A program made the position numbers and the translations under genes. The notes under the pieces were generated by a model that was not told the origin of the DNA, ran no database searches, and worked only from the letters and a program-made list of their open reading frames with translations. This document shows positions 17,263 to 26,905 of a stretch of DNA of 64,000 nucleotides, piece by piece (position 1 is the stretch's first letter; every line of letters begins with the position of its first letter). The DNA lies in the NCBI RefSeq assembly GCF_004795035.1, contig NZ_SSBK01000006.1, positions 124,001 through 188,000 on the forward strand, in the 5' to 3' direction. Origin of the DNA: Streptomyces sp. A0958 (lineage in GTDB: Bacteria > Actinomycetota > Actinomycetes > Streptomycetales > Streptomycetaceae).

Positions 17263-17877
17263 TTATTTCGCAGGGCGCTCCGGCCGGTCCGGCCGGGCCC
17301 GGTGCCATCTGCGCAGCAGCCCGTCCGGCACCTCCTCCGCCGTGAGCGCGTAGATCAGGTGGTCCCGCCAGGCCCCGTCGATGTGCAGATATCGGGGGCG
17401 CAGCCCTTCCTCGCGGAATCCGAGTTTCTCCACGACGCGCCGGCTCGGCCCGTTCTCCGGGCGAATGCACACCTCGATGCGGTGGAGTCCGACCACGCGG
17501 AAACAGTGGTCGACGGCGAGGGCGACAGCGGTGGGCATCACTCCGCGTCCGGCCACCTCCTGGTCCACCCAGTAGCCGATGTGACCCGAGCACATCGAGC
17601 CCCAGGTGACCCCGGCGACGGTCAGCTGACCCACCAGCCGGCCCCGGTACTCGATGGCGAACGGCAGCATCCGGCCCGCGTTGGCCTCGGCGCGCAGGTG
17701 GCGGATCATCTGGCGGTACGTGGGCCGCTGGGCGACCGGGCCGCCGGGGGCGGGCGGCGGGACGGTCGCCTCCCAGGGGCGCAGCCAGTCCCGGTTGCGC
17801 CGGTTGACCTCCCGCCACTCGCGCTGGTCGCGCAGCTTGATGGGCCGGAGGGCGACATCGCCGTCCGCCAGGATCAC
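17263..17877 (-). CDS. RimJ/RimL-type GNAT acetyltransferase
   Basis: 204 residues from the GTG at 17877. The frame continues upstream in protein-like sequence (LNVATWP) to a CTG overlapping the mogA stop, so the true start could be there. The GNAT fold is visible: beta4 YWVDQEVAGRGVMPTA with the acetyl-CoA loop (Q/R-x-x-G-x-G/A type), and a late HRIEVCIRPENGPSRRVVEKLGF segment typical of RimJ-like N-acetyltransferases that modify ribosomal protein N-termini. It lies in the galU-moeA-rimJ-glpR block conserved across actinobacteria. The substrate is unknown. Confidence 0.85.
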   Translation of the reverse strand: MILADGDVALRPIKLRDQREWREVNRRNRDWLRPWEATVPPPAPGGPVAQRPTYRQMIRHLRAEANAGRMLPFAIEYRGRLVGQLTVAGVTWGSMCSGHIGYWVDQEVAGRGVMPTAVALAVDHCFRVVGLHRIEVCIRPENGPSRRVVEKLGFREEGLRPRYLHIDGAWRDHLIYALTAEEVPDGLLRRWHRARPDRPERPAK

Positions 17878-17894
17878 CGGCCAGGTCGCGACGT

Positions 17895-18400
17895 TCAGCT
17901 CGGGCTCCCGGGTCGGGGGTGGTCGCCACCGCGCAGCTGGTCGACGGCGTGCACCAGCAGCCGGTCCAGGACGGCGAGCCCGTCGCGCACCCCGCCGGTC
18001 GAGCCGGGCAGATTGACGATCAGGGTGCGCCCGGCGACGCCCGCCAGACCGCGCGAGAGCGCGGCGGTGGGGACCTTGTCGCGGCCCTCGGCCCGGATCG
18101 CCTCCGGGATGCCGGGGACCTCGTGGTCCAGGACGCGGCGGGTGGCCTCGGGGGTGCGGTCGGTGGGTGAGACGCCCGTACCGCCGGTGGTGACGACGAC
18201 GTCGTACGCGGCGGCCACCCCGGCGCGCAGCGCCTGCTCGACCGGGTCGCCGTCGGGCACGACCTCGGGGCCGTCGACGGTGAAGCCGAGCCCGGTCAGC
18301 GCCTCGGCGATCAGCGGCCCGCCCTTGTCGGCGTAGACCCCGGCGGACGCGCGATTCGAGGCGGTCACCACGAGGGCGCGGTACGGGGGCTCGGCGGCGC

Positions 18401-18404
<4 letters not shown>
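17895..18404 (-). CDS. mogA: Molybdopterin adenylyltransferase, MogA/MoaB family
   Basis: 169 residues, the usual length for the family. Signature residues are VVVTTGGTGVSPTDRTPEAT (MPT-binding TTGGTG loop) and NLPGSTGG near the end. The enzyme adenylates molybdopterin before molybdenum insertion by MoeA. The GTG start overlaps the moaC stop (GTGA), so the two are translationally coupled. It belongs to the leftward galU-moeA-moaC-mogA-rimJ-sepX block. It is cytosolic. Confidence 0.92.
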
Positions 18405-18901
<497 letters not shown>

Positions 18902-19020
18902 CTCACTCCGCCTAGCGGTAGGGCGCCGATTCCCCGGCGCTGCACCGGGGTGCGGGACGGGGTCCGGGGGGTGTCCCCCGAAGGCACAGCGGCAGATACC
19001 GTACCGCCACCGGCCTGTGG

Positions 19021-20331
19021 TCAGCGGAGCAGGACCACCTCGGTGTCGGTGCCGGGCTCGGCGGAGGTCACGTCCTCGGGCAGCACGATCAGCGCGTCCG
19101 CCTGGGCGAGAGCGGCGATCAGATGCGATCCGGAACCGCCGACGGGCGTGACGGTGCCGGCCTCGGCGTCGTACGTCCCGCGCAGGAACTGACGGCGGCC
19201 GGCCGGTGAGGTCAGGGCCTTGTCGGTGGCGAGCGTGGCCCTGGCAGTGGGGCGGTTGACCTCGGGCAGGCCCATCAGGGTGCGGATCGCGGGCCGGACG
19301 AACAGCTCGAAGGAGACGTAGCTGGAGACCGGGTTGCCGGGCAGGGCGAGCAGCGGTGTGTGGTCGGGGCCGATGGAGCCGAAGCCCTGCGGTTTGCCCG
19401 GCTGCATGGCGAGCTTGCGGAAGTAGACGCCGCCGCCCGGCTCGTCCTCGTCGCCCACCGAGGACAGGGCCTCCTTGACCACGTCGTACGCGCCGACGCT
19501 GACGCCCCCCGTGGTGACGACGAGGTCGGCGCGGATCAGCTGGTCCTCGATCGTGGCGCGCAGGGTCTCGGCGTCGTCGGCGACGGCACCGACGCGGTAG
19601 GCGATCGCTCCGGCTTCCCGGGCGGCCGCGGTGAGGGCGAAGCTGTTGGAGTCGTAGATCTGGCCGCCGGTCAGCTCGCCGCCCGGCTGCACCAGTTCGC
19701 TGCCGGTGGACAGGACGACGACGCGCGGGCGGGGCCGCACCTTGATGGTGGAGCGGCCGATCGCGGCGAGCAGCCCGATCTGCGGGGGGCCGATCACCGT
19801 GCCCGCCCTGAGCGCCAGGTCGCCGGGGCGTACGTCGCTGCCCCGGGCCCGGACGTGGGCGCGGGCCTCGGCCGGGCGGTGGACGCGGACCTCGCCGCCC
19901 GCGCCCTCCGGGGCGTCGCTGTGGGCGCGCATCGCGGCGGCGGGGCCCTCGCCCGTACCGCCGTCGGTCCACTCGACGGGGACGACGGCCTCGGCACCCT
20001 CCGGGAGCGGGGCGCCGGTCATGATGCGGGCGGCCTCGCCGGGGCCGACGCGCCTGCCGGCGCCGAGGCCGTCGTCGCCGGCGGCGACGTCCCCGATGAC
20101 GGTGAGGACGGCGGGGAACTCCTCGGTGGCGCCCTCGACGTCGGCGACGCGGACCGCGTAACCGTCCATCGAGCTGTTGTCGAAGGGCGGCAGGGCGACC
20201 TCCACCACGACGTCCTCGACCAGGACGCAGCCCTGGGCCTCGGGCAGTTGCAGCTCGATGGGTTCGAGCGGCTTCACCGCGGCGAGGATGTCTTCCAGGT
20301 GCTCGTCCACCGACCAGATCGTGCTGCTCAC
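19021..20331 (-). CDS. moeA: Gephyrin-like molybdotransferase MoeA/Glp
   Basis: 436 residues from the GTG at 20331, 4 bp after galU stop, with GAGGAG inside the galU end as ribosome site. MoeA features: DNSSMDGYAV (domain I), PEGAEAVVPVEW, the linker RVGPGEAARIMTGAPLPEGA, a MogA-like domain with VVLSTGSELV and DLVVTTGGVSVGAYD, and ALPGNPVSSYVSFELFVRP. It inserts molybdenum into molybdopterin. In corynebacteria the orthologous copy in this same cluster (Glp) binds FtsZ and the membrane receptor GlpR. This copy may therefore act in division as well as, or instead of, cofactor synthesis. Confidence 0.92.
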   Translation of the reverse strand: MSSTIWSVDEHLEDILAAVKPLEPIELQLPEAQGCVLVEDVVVEVALPPFDNSSMDGYAVRVADVEGATEEFPAVLTVIGDVAAGDDGLGAGRRVGPGEAARIMTGAPLPEGAEAVVPVEWTDGGTGEGPAAAMRAHSDAPEGAGGEVRVHRPAEARAHVRARGSDVRPGDLALRAGTVIGPPQIGLLAAIGRSTIKVRPRPRVVVLSTGSELVQPGGELTGGQIYDSNSFALTAAAREAGAIAYRVGAVADDAETLRATIEDQLIRADLVVTTGGVSVGAYDVVKEALSSVGDEDEPGGGVYFRKLAMQPGKPQGFGSIGPDHTPLLALPGNPVSSYVSFELFVRPAIRTLMGLPEVNRPTARATLATDKALTSPAGRRQFLRGTYDAEAGTVTPVGGSGSHLIAALAQADALIVLPEDVTSAEPGTDTEVVLLR

Positions 20332-20335
20332 GGTG

Positions 20336-21238
20336 CTACATCTCCTCGGTGACGTAACTGCGGAGCCAGCTGCGGAACTCCGGCCCCAGGTCTTCACGTT
20401 CGCACGCGAGTCTGACAATGGCACGCAGATAGTCGCTGCGGTCGCCGGTGTCGTAGCGCCTGCCCTTGAAGACGACGCCGTGCACCGGGCCGCCTGCCTT
20501 CTCGTCCTCGGCGAGCAGCTGGAGCGCGTCGGTGAGCTGGATCTCGTTGCCCCGGCCCGGCTCGGTCTTCCGCAGTATTCCGAAGACGGCGGGGTCCAGG
20601 ACGTAGCGTCCGATGACGGCGAGGTTGCTGGGCGCCTCGGCGGGCTCCGGCTTCTCGACCAGGCCGGTGACGCGCACCACGTCCGCCTCGGCGGTGGGCT
20701 CCACGGCCGCGCAGCCGTACTGGCCGATCATCGCGGGCGGGACCTCCATGAGGGCGATGACGCTGCCGCCCTCGCGCTCCTGGACCTCGGTCATGCGGGA
20801 CAGCAGCGGGTCGCGCGGGTCGATCAGGTCGTCGCCGAGCAGCACCGCGAACGGCTGGTCGCCCACGTGCGGCGCGGCGCACAGCACGGCGTGGCCGAGG
20901 CCCCGGGGGTCGCCCTGGCGCACGTAGTGCATGGTGGCGAGGTCGCTGGACTCCCGGACCTTGCGCAGCCGGTCGGCGTCGCCCTTGCGGGTCAGCGCGC
21001 CCTCCAGTTCGTAGTTCCGGTCGAAGTGGTCCTCCAGGGGACGCTTGTTGCGGCCGGTGATCATCAGGACGTCGTGCAGTCCCGCGGCCACCGCTTCCTC
21101 GACGACGTACTGGATGGCAGGCTTGTCGACGACAGGCAGCATCTCCTTGGGAGTGGCCTTGGTGGCCGGCAGGAAGCGGGTGCCGAGGCCCGCCGCCGGA
21201 ATGACGGCCTTGCTGATCCTGGGGTGCGACTGGGTCAT
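20336..21238 (-). CDS. galU: UTP-glucose-1-phosphate uridylyltransferase
   Basis: 300 residues from the ATG at 21238. The nucleotidyltransferase signature AVIPAAGLGTRFLPATKATPKEMLP sits at residues 11-35. The metal-site strand is FAVLLGDDLID. GLVEKP and the KGRRYDTGD end motif are also present. It makes UDP-glucose for wall and capsular glycans and trehalose. It is the first gene of a tight leftward operon (galU-moeA, then moaC-mogA-rimJ). The promoter is in the 68-bp gap shared with the divergent folate gene. Confidence 0.95.
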   Translation of the reverse strand: MTQSHPRISKAVIPAAGLGTRFLPATKATPKEMLPVVDKPAIQYVVEEAVAAGLHDVLMITGRNKRPLEDHFDRNYELEGALTRKGDADRLRKVRESSDLATMHYVRQGDPRGLGHAVLCAAPHVGDQPFAVLLGDDLIDPRDPLLSRMTEVQEREGGSVIALMEVPPAMIGQYGCAAVEPTAEADVVRVTGLVEKPEPAEAPSNLAVIGRYVLDPAVFGILRKTEPGRGNEIQLTDALQLLAEDEKAGGPVHGVVFKGRRYDTGDRSDYLRAIVRLACEREDLGPEFRSWLRSYVTEEM

Positions 21239-21248
21239 GGCCTGAACC

Positions 21249-21288
21249 TTAACCGGCGGACATGGGCGGAAGATGAGCCTCCGGTTAA
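21249..21288. promoter_or_regulatory. Inverted TTAACCGG pair in divergent promoter
   Basis: TTAACCGGCGG at 21249 and its mirror CCTCCGGTTAA ending at 21288 face each other across 24 bp between galU and the folate cyclo-ligase gene. The symmetry suggests a dimeric regulator site controlling both directions. The regulator is unknown. Confidence 0.4.
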
Positions 21289-21306
21289 CTTTGTCCTCAT
21301 ATAGCC

Positions 21307-21930
21307 GTGTACGAGAGGCCGGTAGGTGCCCCGTTGAACACCGAGTTGTCCGCAAAGGCACTGCTGCGGCGTGAACTGCTCGCCGCGCGCCGCCTCCTGA
21401 CGGACCAGGACGTCGAGCGGGCCGCGACGGTTCTCGCCCGGCACGCGCTCGGCCTCCCCGAGCTCCGCGAGGCCCGTACCGTCGCCGCGTACGTCTCGGT
21501 GGGGCGCGAGCCGGGCACCCGCGCGCTGCTGGACGCGCTGCGCACGCGGGGCGTACGGGTGCTGCTGCCGGTGCTCCTGGCCGACAACGACCTGGACTGG
21601 GCGCTGTACGAGGGCCCGGGCGCCCTGGCGAAGGCGGGGCGCGGGCTGCTCGAACCCGTCGGTGAGCGGCTGGGCCCCGACGCCGTCCTGGAGGCGGACG
21701 CGGTGCTGCTGCCCGGTCTCGCGGTGGACGCGCGCGGGATGCGCCTCGGGCGTGGCGGCGGCAGCTACGACCGGGTGCTGGCCCGCCTGACGGCCGCCGG
21801 GGCCACGCCCGCGCTGGTCGTCCTGCTGTACGCGAACGAGGTGGCCGCCCGGGTCCCGGAGGAGCCGCACGACCACCCCGTGGACGCGGTGGTGACACCG
21901 GAGGGCCCCCGGCGCTTCAGCGCGGGCTGA
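21307..21930 (+). CDS. 5-formyltetrahydrofolate cyclo-ligase
   Basis: 207 residues from a GTG. N-terminal KALLRRELLAARR and the C-terminal GMRLGRGGGSYDRVLARL motif (ATP-binding loop) are characteristic of the family, and length fits. It converts 5-formyl-THF to 5,10-methenyl-THF with ATP, recycling folate. It is divergent to galU, as in mycobacteria (Rv0992c-Rv0993). The last 30 bp of the coding sequence form one arm of the terminator hairpin. Confidence 0.92.
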   Translation: MYERPVGAPLNTELSAKALLRRELLAARRLLTDQDVERAATVLARHALGLPELREARTVAAYVSVGREPGTRALLDALRTRGVRVLLPVLLADNDLDWALYEGPGALAKAGRGLLEPVGERLGPDAVLEADAVLLPGLAVDARGMRLGRGGGSYDRVLARLTAAGATPALVVLLYANEVAARVPEEPHDHPVDAVVTPEGPRRFSAG

Positions 21931-21947
21931 AACGCCGGGGGCCCCTC
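21901..21947. terminator. Long hairpin overlapping gene end, convergent terminator
   Basis: Bases 21901-21920 pair with 21927-21947 (one mismatch, one bulge). The left arm is coding sequence, and the cyclo-ligase stop codon lies in the right arm. The penicillin-acylase gene ends 12 bp further on from the other direction, so one structure may serve both. Confidence 0.75.
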
Positions 21948-21958
21948 GTACGGGCTTT

Positions 21959-24709
21959 CTACGGCTTCAGGGTCAGCGTGTCCTTCGTCGCCCCGGCCAC
22001 GGCGTTCGTGCCGTAGGCCCAGGGCAGCAGTTCGCCGTTGACCCACTTGTCGGTCTGGTCGGTGTAGTGCGCGCTGAACGCGTGCCCGGAGGCGCCGGTG
22101 AGGTTGATCCAGCGGGACTTGTCCCAGTCCCCCACGTTGACGACCATCCGCATCGACGGCACCCAGACCACCTCGTAGCCGCCGGCCGCGTTCCAGCCGG
22201 TGGCGTCCACCGCGGCCTCGCCGCCGCCGAGGTTCCACGGGCCCCGGTTGAGGACCCGCTGGAGGAAGCCGGGGCCTTCCGTACCGAGGGTCTGGTTCTT
22301 CAGGGTCAGCTGGTGCAGCCGGCCCCAGTTCCAGGTGGTGATGTCCTTGCCGAGCTTGGCCGTCAGCTCCCAGCGCGCGTCCTCCATGGCACGGGCGAAC
22401 AGCTCGTCACGGGTCTCGGTCGCCTTGTCCTTGCGGCTCTTGGGCGACTTCCACCAGTCGCTGTCCGGCTTGTCCATGAGGTTGGCGACGACCTGGTACC
22501 AGCGGTCGCCGCCGTCCGGCTGCGCCGAGTCCGGGGAGCGCTGGCCGCACTCGCGTACGAGGCGGTCCTGCTCGTCCACCGGGCCCGAGCTGTTGGCGGG
22601 ACGCACGTTCAGGCACTCGCCCTCGACGCGCATCTCCTTGGGCAGCTTGTCGCCGAAGGCCAGCTTCAGGATGTTGCGCCAGACGCCGTTGAAGTACGCG
22701 GCGGCGGCCGAGTCGGCCTCCTGGGTGTAGTCCCAGCCCTCCAGCAGCTTCTGCGCCTGGCGGACGTCCTTGTCCGAGACGTTGATCTTCAGCAGCTCGG
22801 GCACCAGCAGCGCGGCGATCTCGCTGGTGTTGTCCATCTGCATCTTCTGCATGTCTTCGGTCGAGATCTTCCCGCCGCCCTTGATCTTCGACTCGATGAG
22901 GTCGTTGATCCGCTGGCTGCGGGTGCCGTAGCCCCAGTCCTTGGTAAGCAGGTACGGGTACTTGTCCTCGTCGATGACCGCCTGGTTGGCGGTGACGATG
23001 TAGCCGCGCTTCGGGTCGTACTCGTAGGGCAGCTCGTCGAACGGGATCGGGTCCTTCTCCCAGCCGTACGCCGAGGACCAGCCGGGGCTGGGCGTGGTGC
23101 CGTCGCCCTTCTTGCGGACCGGGATCTTCCCCGGGGCCTGGTAGCCGATGTGGCCCTTGGTGTCGGCGTAGATGAGGTTCTGCGAGGGAACCTCGAAGTG
23201 CTGGGCCGCCGCGCGGAAGGTCGTGAAGTCCTTGGCGCGGTTGAGCTCGAAGACGGCGTCCATGGAGTGGCCGGGGTCCAGCGCGGTCCACTTCAGGGCG
23301 ACCGCGTACCCGTCCGCGCGGTCCGGGGCGGAGTTGGTGACGGGCGCCTTCTGGCCGACCTTCTCCAGCTCGCTGCTGCGGTCGGAGACCAGCGGGCCGT
23401 TGTTGGTCTCGCGGACGGTGATGTGCCGGTCCTTGCCGCCCGCGACCTTGATGGTCTCCTCGCGGGTGGTGAACGGCTTCGTCTTGCCGTCGTACAGGTA
23501 GCCGTCGGTGGAGACCTTCTCCAGGAAGAGGTCGGTGACGTCGGCGCCCAGGTTGGTGAAGCCCCAGGCGATGTCCTGGTTGTGGCCGATGATCACACCG
23601 GGCATGCCGGAGAAGGTGTACCCGGCGGTGTCGTACTTGCAGGTTTCGGATACCGCGCGGCAGTGAAGGCCCATCTGGTACCAGAGGGACGGCAGCATCG
23701 GCGCGAGGTGCGGGTCGTTGGCGAGCAGCGGCTTGTTGGTGGTCGTGTACTTGCCGGAGACCACCCAGGAGTTCGAGCCGATGCCGGTGCCGTTGGGGCC
23801 GAGCAGCGCGGGGATCTCGTCCAGGGTGTCGGAGAGCGCGCCGAGCTGTGTGGTCAGGCCCTGGGTGGCGCCCTCCACGGTGGACGCGCCGCTGCCGTCG
23901 GAGTCCGTGGCCTCGGGGTCGAACTTCCCGGTGAGCGAGGAGATGGCGCCCTCGGTGACGATCGGCTCGTGCTTGTCGTACGGGTAGTCCGGGTACAGGT
24001 CCTTGATCTGCTTGCTGTCGAGCCGGCTCGTCATCAGCGAGCGGTCGATCTCGTCCTGCATGTTGCCGCGCAGGTCCCAGGCCATCGCCTTCAGCCAGGC
24101 GACCGAGTCGACCGGGGTCCACTTCGACGGCTTGTAGTCGTTGGTGAAGCCGAGGGCGGCGTACTCGACGGAGATGTCCTTGCCGTCGCGACCCTCGAGG
24201 TAGGAGTTCACGCCGTCCGCGTACGCCTGGAGGTTCTTCTTGGTCTCCGCGGACAGGACGGTGTCGTACTCCTCCTGTGCGATCTTGCGCCAGCCCAGCG
24301 TGCGCAGGAAGGAGTCCGTCTCGACCTGGCCGGAGCCGAACATCTCGGAGAGCCGGCCGGCCGTCAGGTGGCGGCGGACGTCCATCTCCCAGAAGCGGTC
24401 CTGCGCCTGGACGAAGCCCTGGGCGCGGAACAGGTCGGCGTCGGAGTCCGCGTAGATCTGCGGGACGCCGTAGCCGTCGCGCTTGACCTCGACGTTGCCG
24501 CCGAGGCCGTCGAGGTGGATGGACCCGTTGGTCTGCGGGTACGAGGCGCGCACGGTGGTTACGGACCAGTACGTTCCGTAACCGATACCCGCGACGAGCG
24601 CCAGCACCAGGACGATCACGATCAGGCGGGCTCGTCGCCCCTTCTTCTTGCGCGACCCGCCACCGGCGGTACCGGTGGAGCCGGACGAGGCGGTTGTTGT
24701 GGCGGGCAT
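21959..24709 (-). CDS. Penicillin acylase-family (Ntn) amidohydrolase, membrane-anchored
   Basis: 916 residues from the ATG at 24709 (GAAGGA 5 bp upstream). A basic KKKGRRAR stretch precedes one transmembrane helix (about 27-48), so the enzyme is likely extracytoplasmic. Family features are in order: an alpha-subunit (VKRDGYGVPQIYADSDADL, FVQAQDRFWEMD), the autocatalytic site GIGSNSWVVSG with nucleophile Ser312, NDPHL, and SGHAFSAHYTDQ near the end. Homologues hydrolyse beta-lactam amides or acyl-homoserine lactones and lipopeptides by N-terminal Ser. The natural substrate is unknown. It is monocistronic and divergent from the antiporter gene. Confidence 0.9.
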   Translation of the reverse strand: MPATTTASSGSTGTAGGGSRKKKGRRARLIVIVLVLALVAGIGYGTYWSVTTVRASYPQTNGSIHLDGLGGNVEVKRDGYGVPQIYADSDADLFRAQGFVQAQDRFWEMDVRRHLTAGRLSEMFGSGQVETDSFLRTLGWRKIAQEEYDTVLSAETKKNLQAYADGVNSYLEGRDGKDISVEYAALGFTNDYKPSKWTPVDSVAWLKAMAWDLRGNMQDEIDRSLMTSRLDSKQIKDLYPDYPYDKHEPIVTEGAISSLTGKFDPEATDSDGSGASTVEGATQGLTTQLGALSDTLDEIPALLGPNGTGIGSNSWVVSGKYTTTNKPLLANDPHLAPMLPSLWYQMGLHCRAVSETCKYDTAGYTFSGMPGVIIGHNQDIAWGFTNLGADVTDLFLEKVSTDGYLYDGKTKPFTTREETIKVAGGKDRHITVRETNNGPLVSDRSSELEKVGQKAPVTNSAPDRADGYAVALKWTALDPGHSMDAVFELNRAKDFTTFRAAAQHFEVPSQNLIYADTKGHIGYQAPGKIPVRKKGDGTTPSPGWSSAYGWEKDPIPFDELPYEYDPKRGYIVTANQAVIDEDKYPYLLTKDWGYGTRSQRINDLIESKIKGGGKISTEDMQKMQMDNTSEIAALLVPELLKINVSDKDVRQAQKLLEGWDYTQEADSAAAAYFNGVWRNILKLAFGDKLPKEMRVEGECLNVRPANSSGPVDEQDRLVRECGQRSPDSAQPDGGDRWYQVVANLMDKPDSDWWKSPKSRKDKATETRDELFARAMEDARWELTAKLGKDITTWNWGRLHQLTLKNQTLGTEGPGFLQRVLNRGPWNLGGGEAAVDATGWNAAGGYEVVWVPSMRMVVNVGDWDKSRWINLTGASGHAFSAHYTDQTDKWVNGELLPWAYGTNAVAGATKDTLTLKP

Positions 24710-24924
24710 CGCTGTCCTTCGAGGGCAGGGCGGTCCTGGGAGTGCAGGAGCAACCATAGGCGCAGCGCGTAAGCCACTCGGACGCGGTATCAGGATGGCT
24801 CGAATTGCGTAGCGATCGTACGAATACTCGAACGCATCAAGAAAACGTTAAAGATTAGGTAAGGTAACGAAGTACTGGCCGCCGGAAGAGGCTCCGGCAG
24901 GCGTACGCAGGGAAGGACCGGCCA

Positions 24925-26562
24925 CTGACTGTCCACACGCTCAACGAACTCCTGCTCGTCTGCTCACTCGTCCTGCTCGTCGCCGTCGCGGCGGTACGCA
25001 TCTCGTCCCGCAGCGGGCTCCCCAGCCTGCTCCTGTACCTCGGCATCGGTATCGCCATGGGCCAGGACGGCTTCTTCGACGTCAAGTTCGACAACGCGGA
25101 GCTGACGCAGGTCATCGGCTACGCGGCACTCGTCGTGATCCTCGCCGAGGGCGGCCTCGGCACGAAGTGGAAAGAGATCAGACCGGCGCTGCCCGCGGCG
25201 GTGGTGCTGTCACTCGTCGGCGTCGGCATCAGCGTGGGTGTGACCGCGGCCGGGGCGCACTACCTGGTCGGCCTGGAATGGCGGCAGGCGCTCATCATCG
25301 GCGCGGTCGTCTCCTCCACGGACGCCGCCGCGGTCTTCTCCGTGCTGCGCAAGGTCCCGCTGCCCGCCCGTGTCACCGGTGTCCTGGAGGCCGAGTCCGG
25401 CTTCAACGACGCCCCCGTGGTGATCCTCGTGGTCGCCTTCTCGACCGTGGGCACCGTCGACAGCTGGTACGTGCTGATCGGCGAGATCGCCCTGGAGCTG
25501 GCCATCGGCGTCGCCGTCGGCCTCGCGGTGGGCTGGCTCGGCTCGTACGGGCTGCGCCATGTGGCGCTGCCCGCGTCCGGCCTCTACCCCATCGCGGTCA
25601 TGGCCATCGCGGTGTCCGCGTACGCGGCCGGCGCCATGCTGCACGGCAGTGGCTTCCTCGCCGTCTACCTCGCCGCGATGATCCTCGGCAACGCCAAGCT
25701 GCCGCACTGGCCGGCGACCCGCGGATTCGCCGACGGGCTCGGCTGGCTGGCCCAGATCGGCATGTTCGTGCTGCTCGGCCTCCTGGTCACCCCGCACGAC
25801 CTGCTGGACGACTTCTGGCCCGCCGTCGTCGTCGGCCTGGTGCTGACCGTGGTGGCACGCCCGCTGGAGGTCTTCATCTCGCTGGCGCCCTTCCGGCTGC
25901 CCTGGCAGGAGAAGGCCCTCATGTCCTGGGCCGGGCTGCGCGGCGCCGTACCCATCATCCTGGCGACCATTCCGATGGTGTCCGGAATCGACGGCTCCAC
26001 CCGGGTCTTCAACATCGTCTTCGTCCTGGTCGTCGTCTACACCCTCATCCAGGGCCCGACCCTGCCCTGGCTCGCCAAGGCCCTGAACATCGCGGACGAC
26101 CCCTCCGAGGCGGCCGACCTGGGCATCGAATCGGCGCCCCTGGAACGGCTGCGCGGGCACCTGCTGTCGGTGGCCATTCCGGCGGAGTCGAAGATGCACG
26201 GCGTCGAGGTCGGGGAACTGCGCATGCCCTCGGGCGCCGCCGTCACCCTCGTCGTCCGCGACGGCAAGAGCTTCGTACCCACCCCGTCGACCGTGCTGCG
26301 GCGCGGCGACGAACTCCTGGTCGTCGCGACCAACCCGGTGCGCGACGCGGCCGAGGCACGGCTGCGCGCGGTCGGCGAGGGCGGCAAGCTGGCCGGCTGG
26401 CTGGGCACGGGCGGGCACGGCGGAGTCGAGGAAGACCTTACGGGGCCCCACGCCACCGGTGCGCTCAAGGCGGTCAAGAAGCTCGGCAGGACGGACGACG
26501 CGAAGAAGCGCGAAGCCGACAAGAACGAGCCCTATAAGCGCAACACGAAGGCACATCACTGA
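24925..26562 (+). CDS. K+/H+ antiporter (CPA1/NhaP2-like) with TrkA-C domain, CTG start
   Basis: The coding frame extends upstream of the first ATG (25057) through a clear transmembrane segment (TLNELLLVCSLVLLVAVAAV). In that stretch no ATG, GTG or TTG occurs before a stop at 24865. The best start is CTG at 24925, with GGAAGGA about 7 bp upstream, giving 545 residues. Around 12-13 hydrophobic helices occupy residues 5-400; SSTDAAAVFSVLR and ESGFNDAPVV carry the conserved Asp residues of CPA antiporters. Residues about 420-500 (SKMHGVEVGELRMPSGAAV) form a TrkA-C/RCK-C ligand domain. The protein exports K+ in exchange for protons. The upstream region is AT-rich. Confidence 0.88.
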   Translation: MTVHTLNELLLVCSLVLLVAVAAVRISSRSGLPSLLLYLGIGIAMGQDGFFDVKFDNAELTQVIGYAALVVILAEGGLGTKWKEIRPALPAAVVLSLVGVGISVGVTAAGAHYLVGLEWRQALIIGAVVSSTDAAAVFSVLRKVPLPARVTGVLEAESGFNDAPVVILVVAFSTVGTVDSWYVLIGEIALELAIGVAVGLAVGWLGSYGLRHVALPASGLYPIAVMAIAVSAYAAGAMLHGSGFLAVYLAAMILGNAKLPHWPATRGFADGLGWLAQIGMFVLLGLLVTPHDLLDDFWPAVVVGLVLTVVARPLEVFISLAPFRLPWQEKALMSWAGLRGAVPIILATIPMVSGIDGSTRVFNIVFVLVVVYTLIQGPTLPWLAKALNIADDPSEAADLGIESAPLERLRGHLLSVAIPAESKMHGVEVGELRMPSGAAVTLVVRDGKSFVPTPSTVLRRGDELLVVATNPVRDAAEARLRAVGEGGKLAGWLGTGGHGGVEEDLTGPHATGALKAVKKLGRTDDAKKREADKNEPYKRNTKAHH

Positions 26563-26905
26563 GAACACACAACGTTCACAGGCGATGAACGGCGGCGTGC
26601 ACACAATCACAGGGCCGCCCCGCCTTCTGCCTGTAGCATGAAGGAAACCCAGATCAACTGTTCCTGAACGACCAGTTGGTCAACCGATTGACGACCAACT
26701 CTGCCTGACGCAGAGCTGGCGCGACCGTATGGCGGTCGTGGCGTCCTCCGGACCGGCAGCGCACCGCGCACCGGTGGCGAGCGCCCGGCATCTACCGCAG
26801 TTCCGCGCGAAGAGGACAGCTCTCGGCAGCTCCGGCCCGGCCCCGCACGCAGGTGCGGGGCCGCCCCCGGGAGCACGGCCACCAGGCGGCAGAAAGGCAA
26901 GGACC
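26563..26905. promoter_or_regulatory. Upstream region of MFS gene with nested inverted repeat
   Basis: No gene is supported here, although an open frame runs back from the MFS start in low-complexity sequence. At 26674-26700 AGTTGGTC pairs with GACCAACT, and the interior GTCAA-CCGA-TTGAC is itself palindromic. This nested symmetry is typical of a TetR or MarR operator. The regulator is not adjacent. Confidence 0.45.

Noticed and set aside
15882..17345. 487-codon plus-strand frame opposite sepX
   Set aside because: Gly/Arg/Val-rich antisense of a recognised gene; no start signal.
22067..24772. 900-codon open frame on the plus strand
   Set aside because: It mirrors the penicillin-acylase gene. 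Its translation is Val/Leu/Gly/Arg low complexity, an effect of GC-rich third positions, with no motif.
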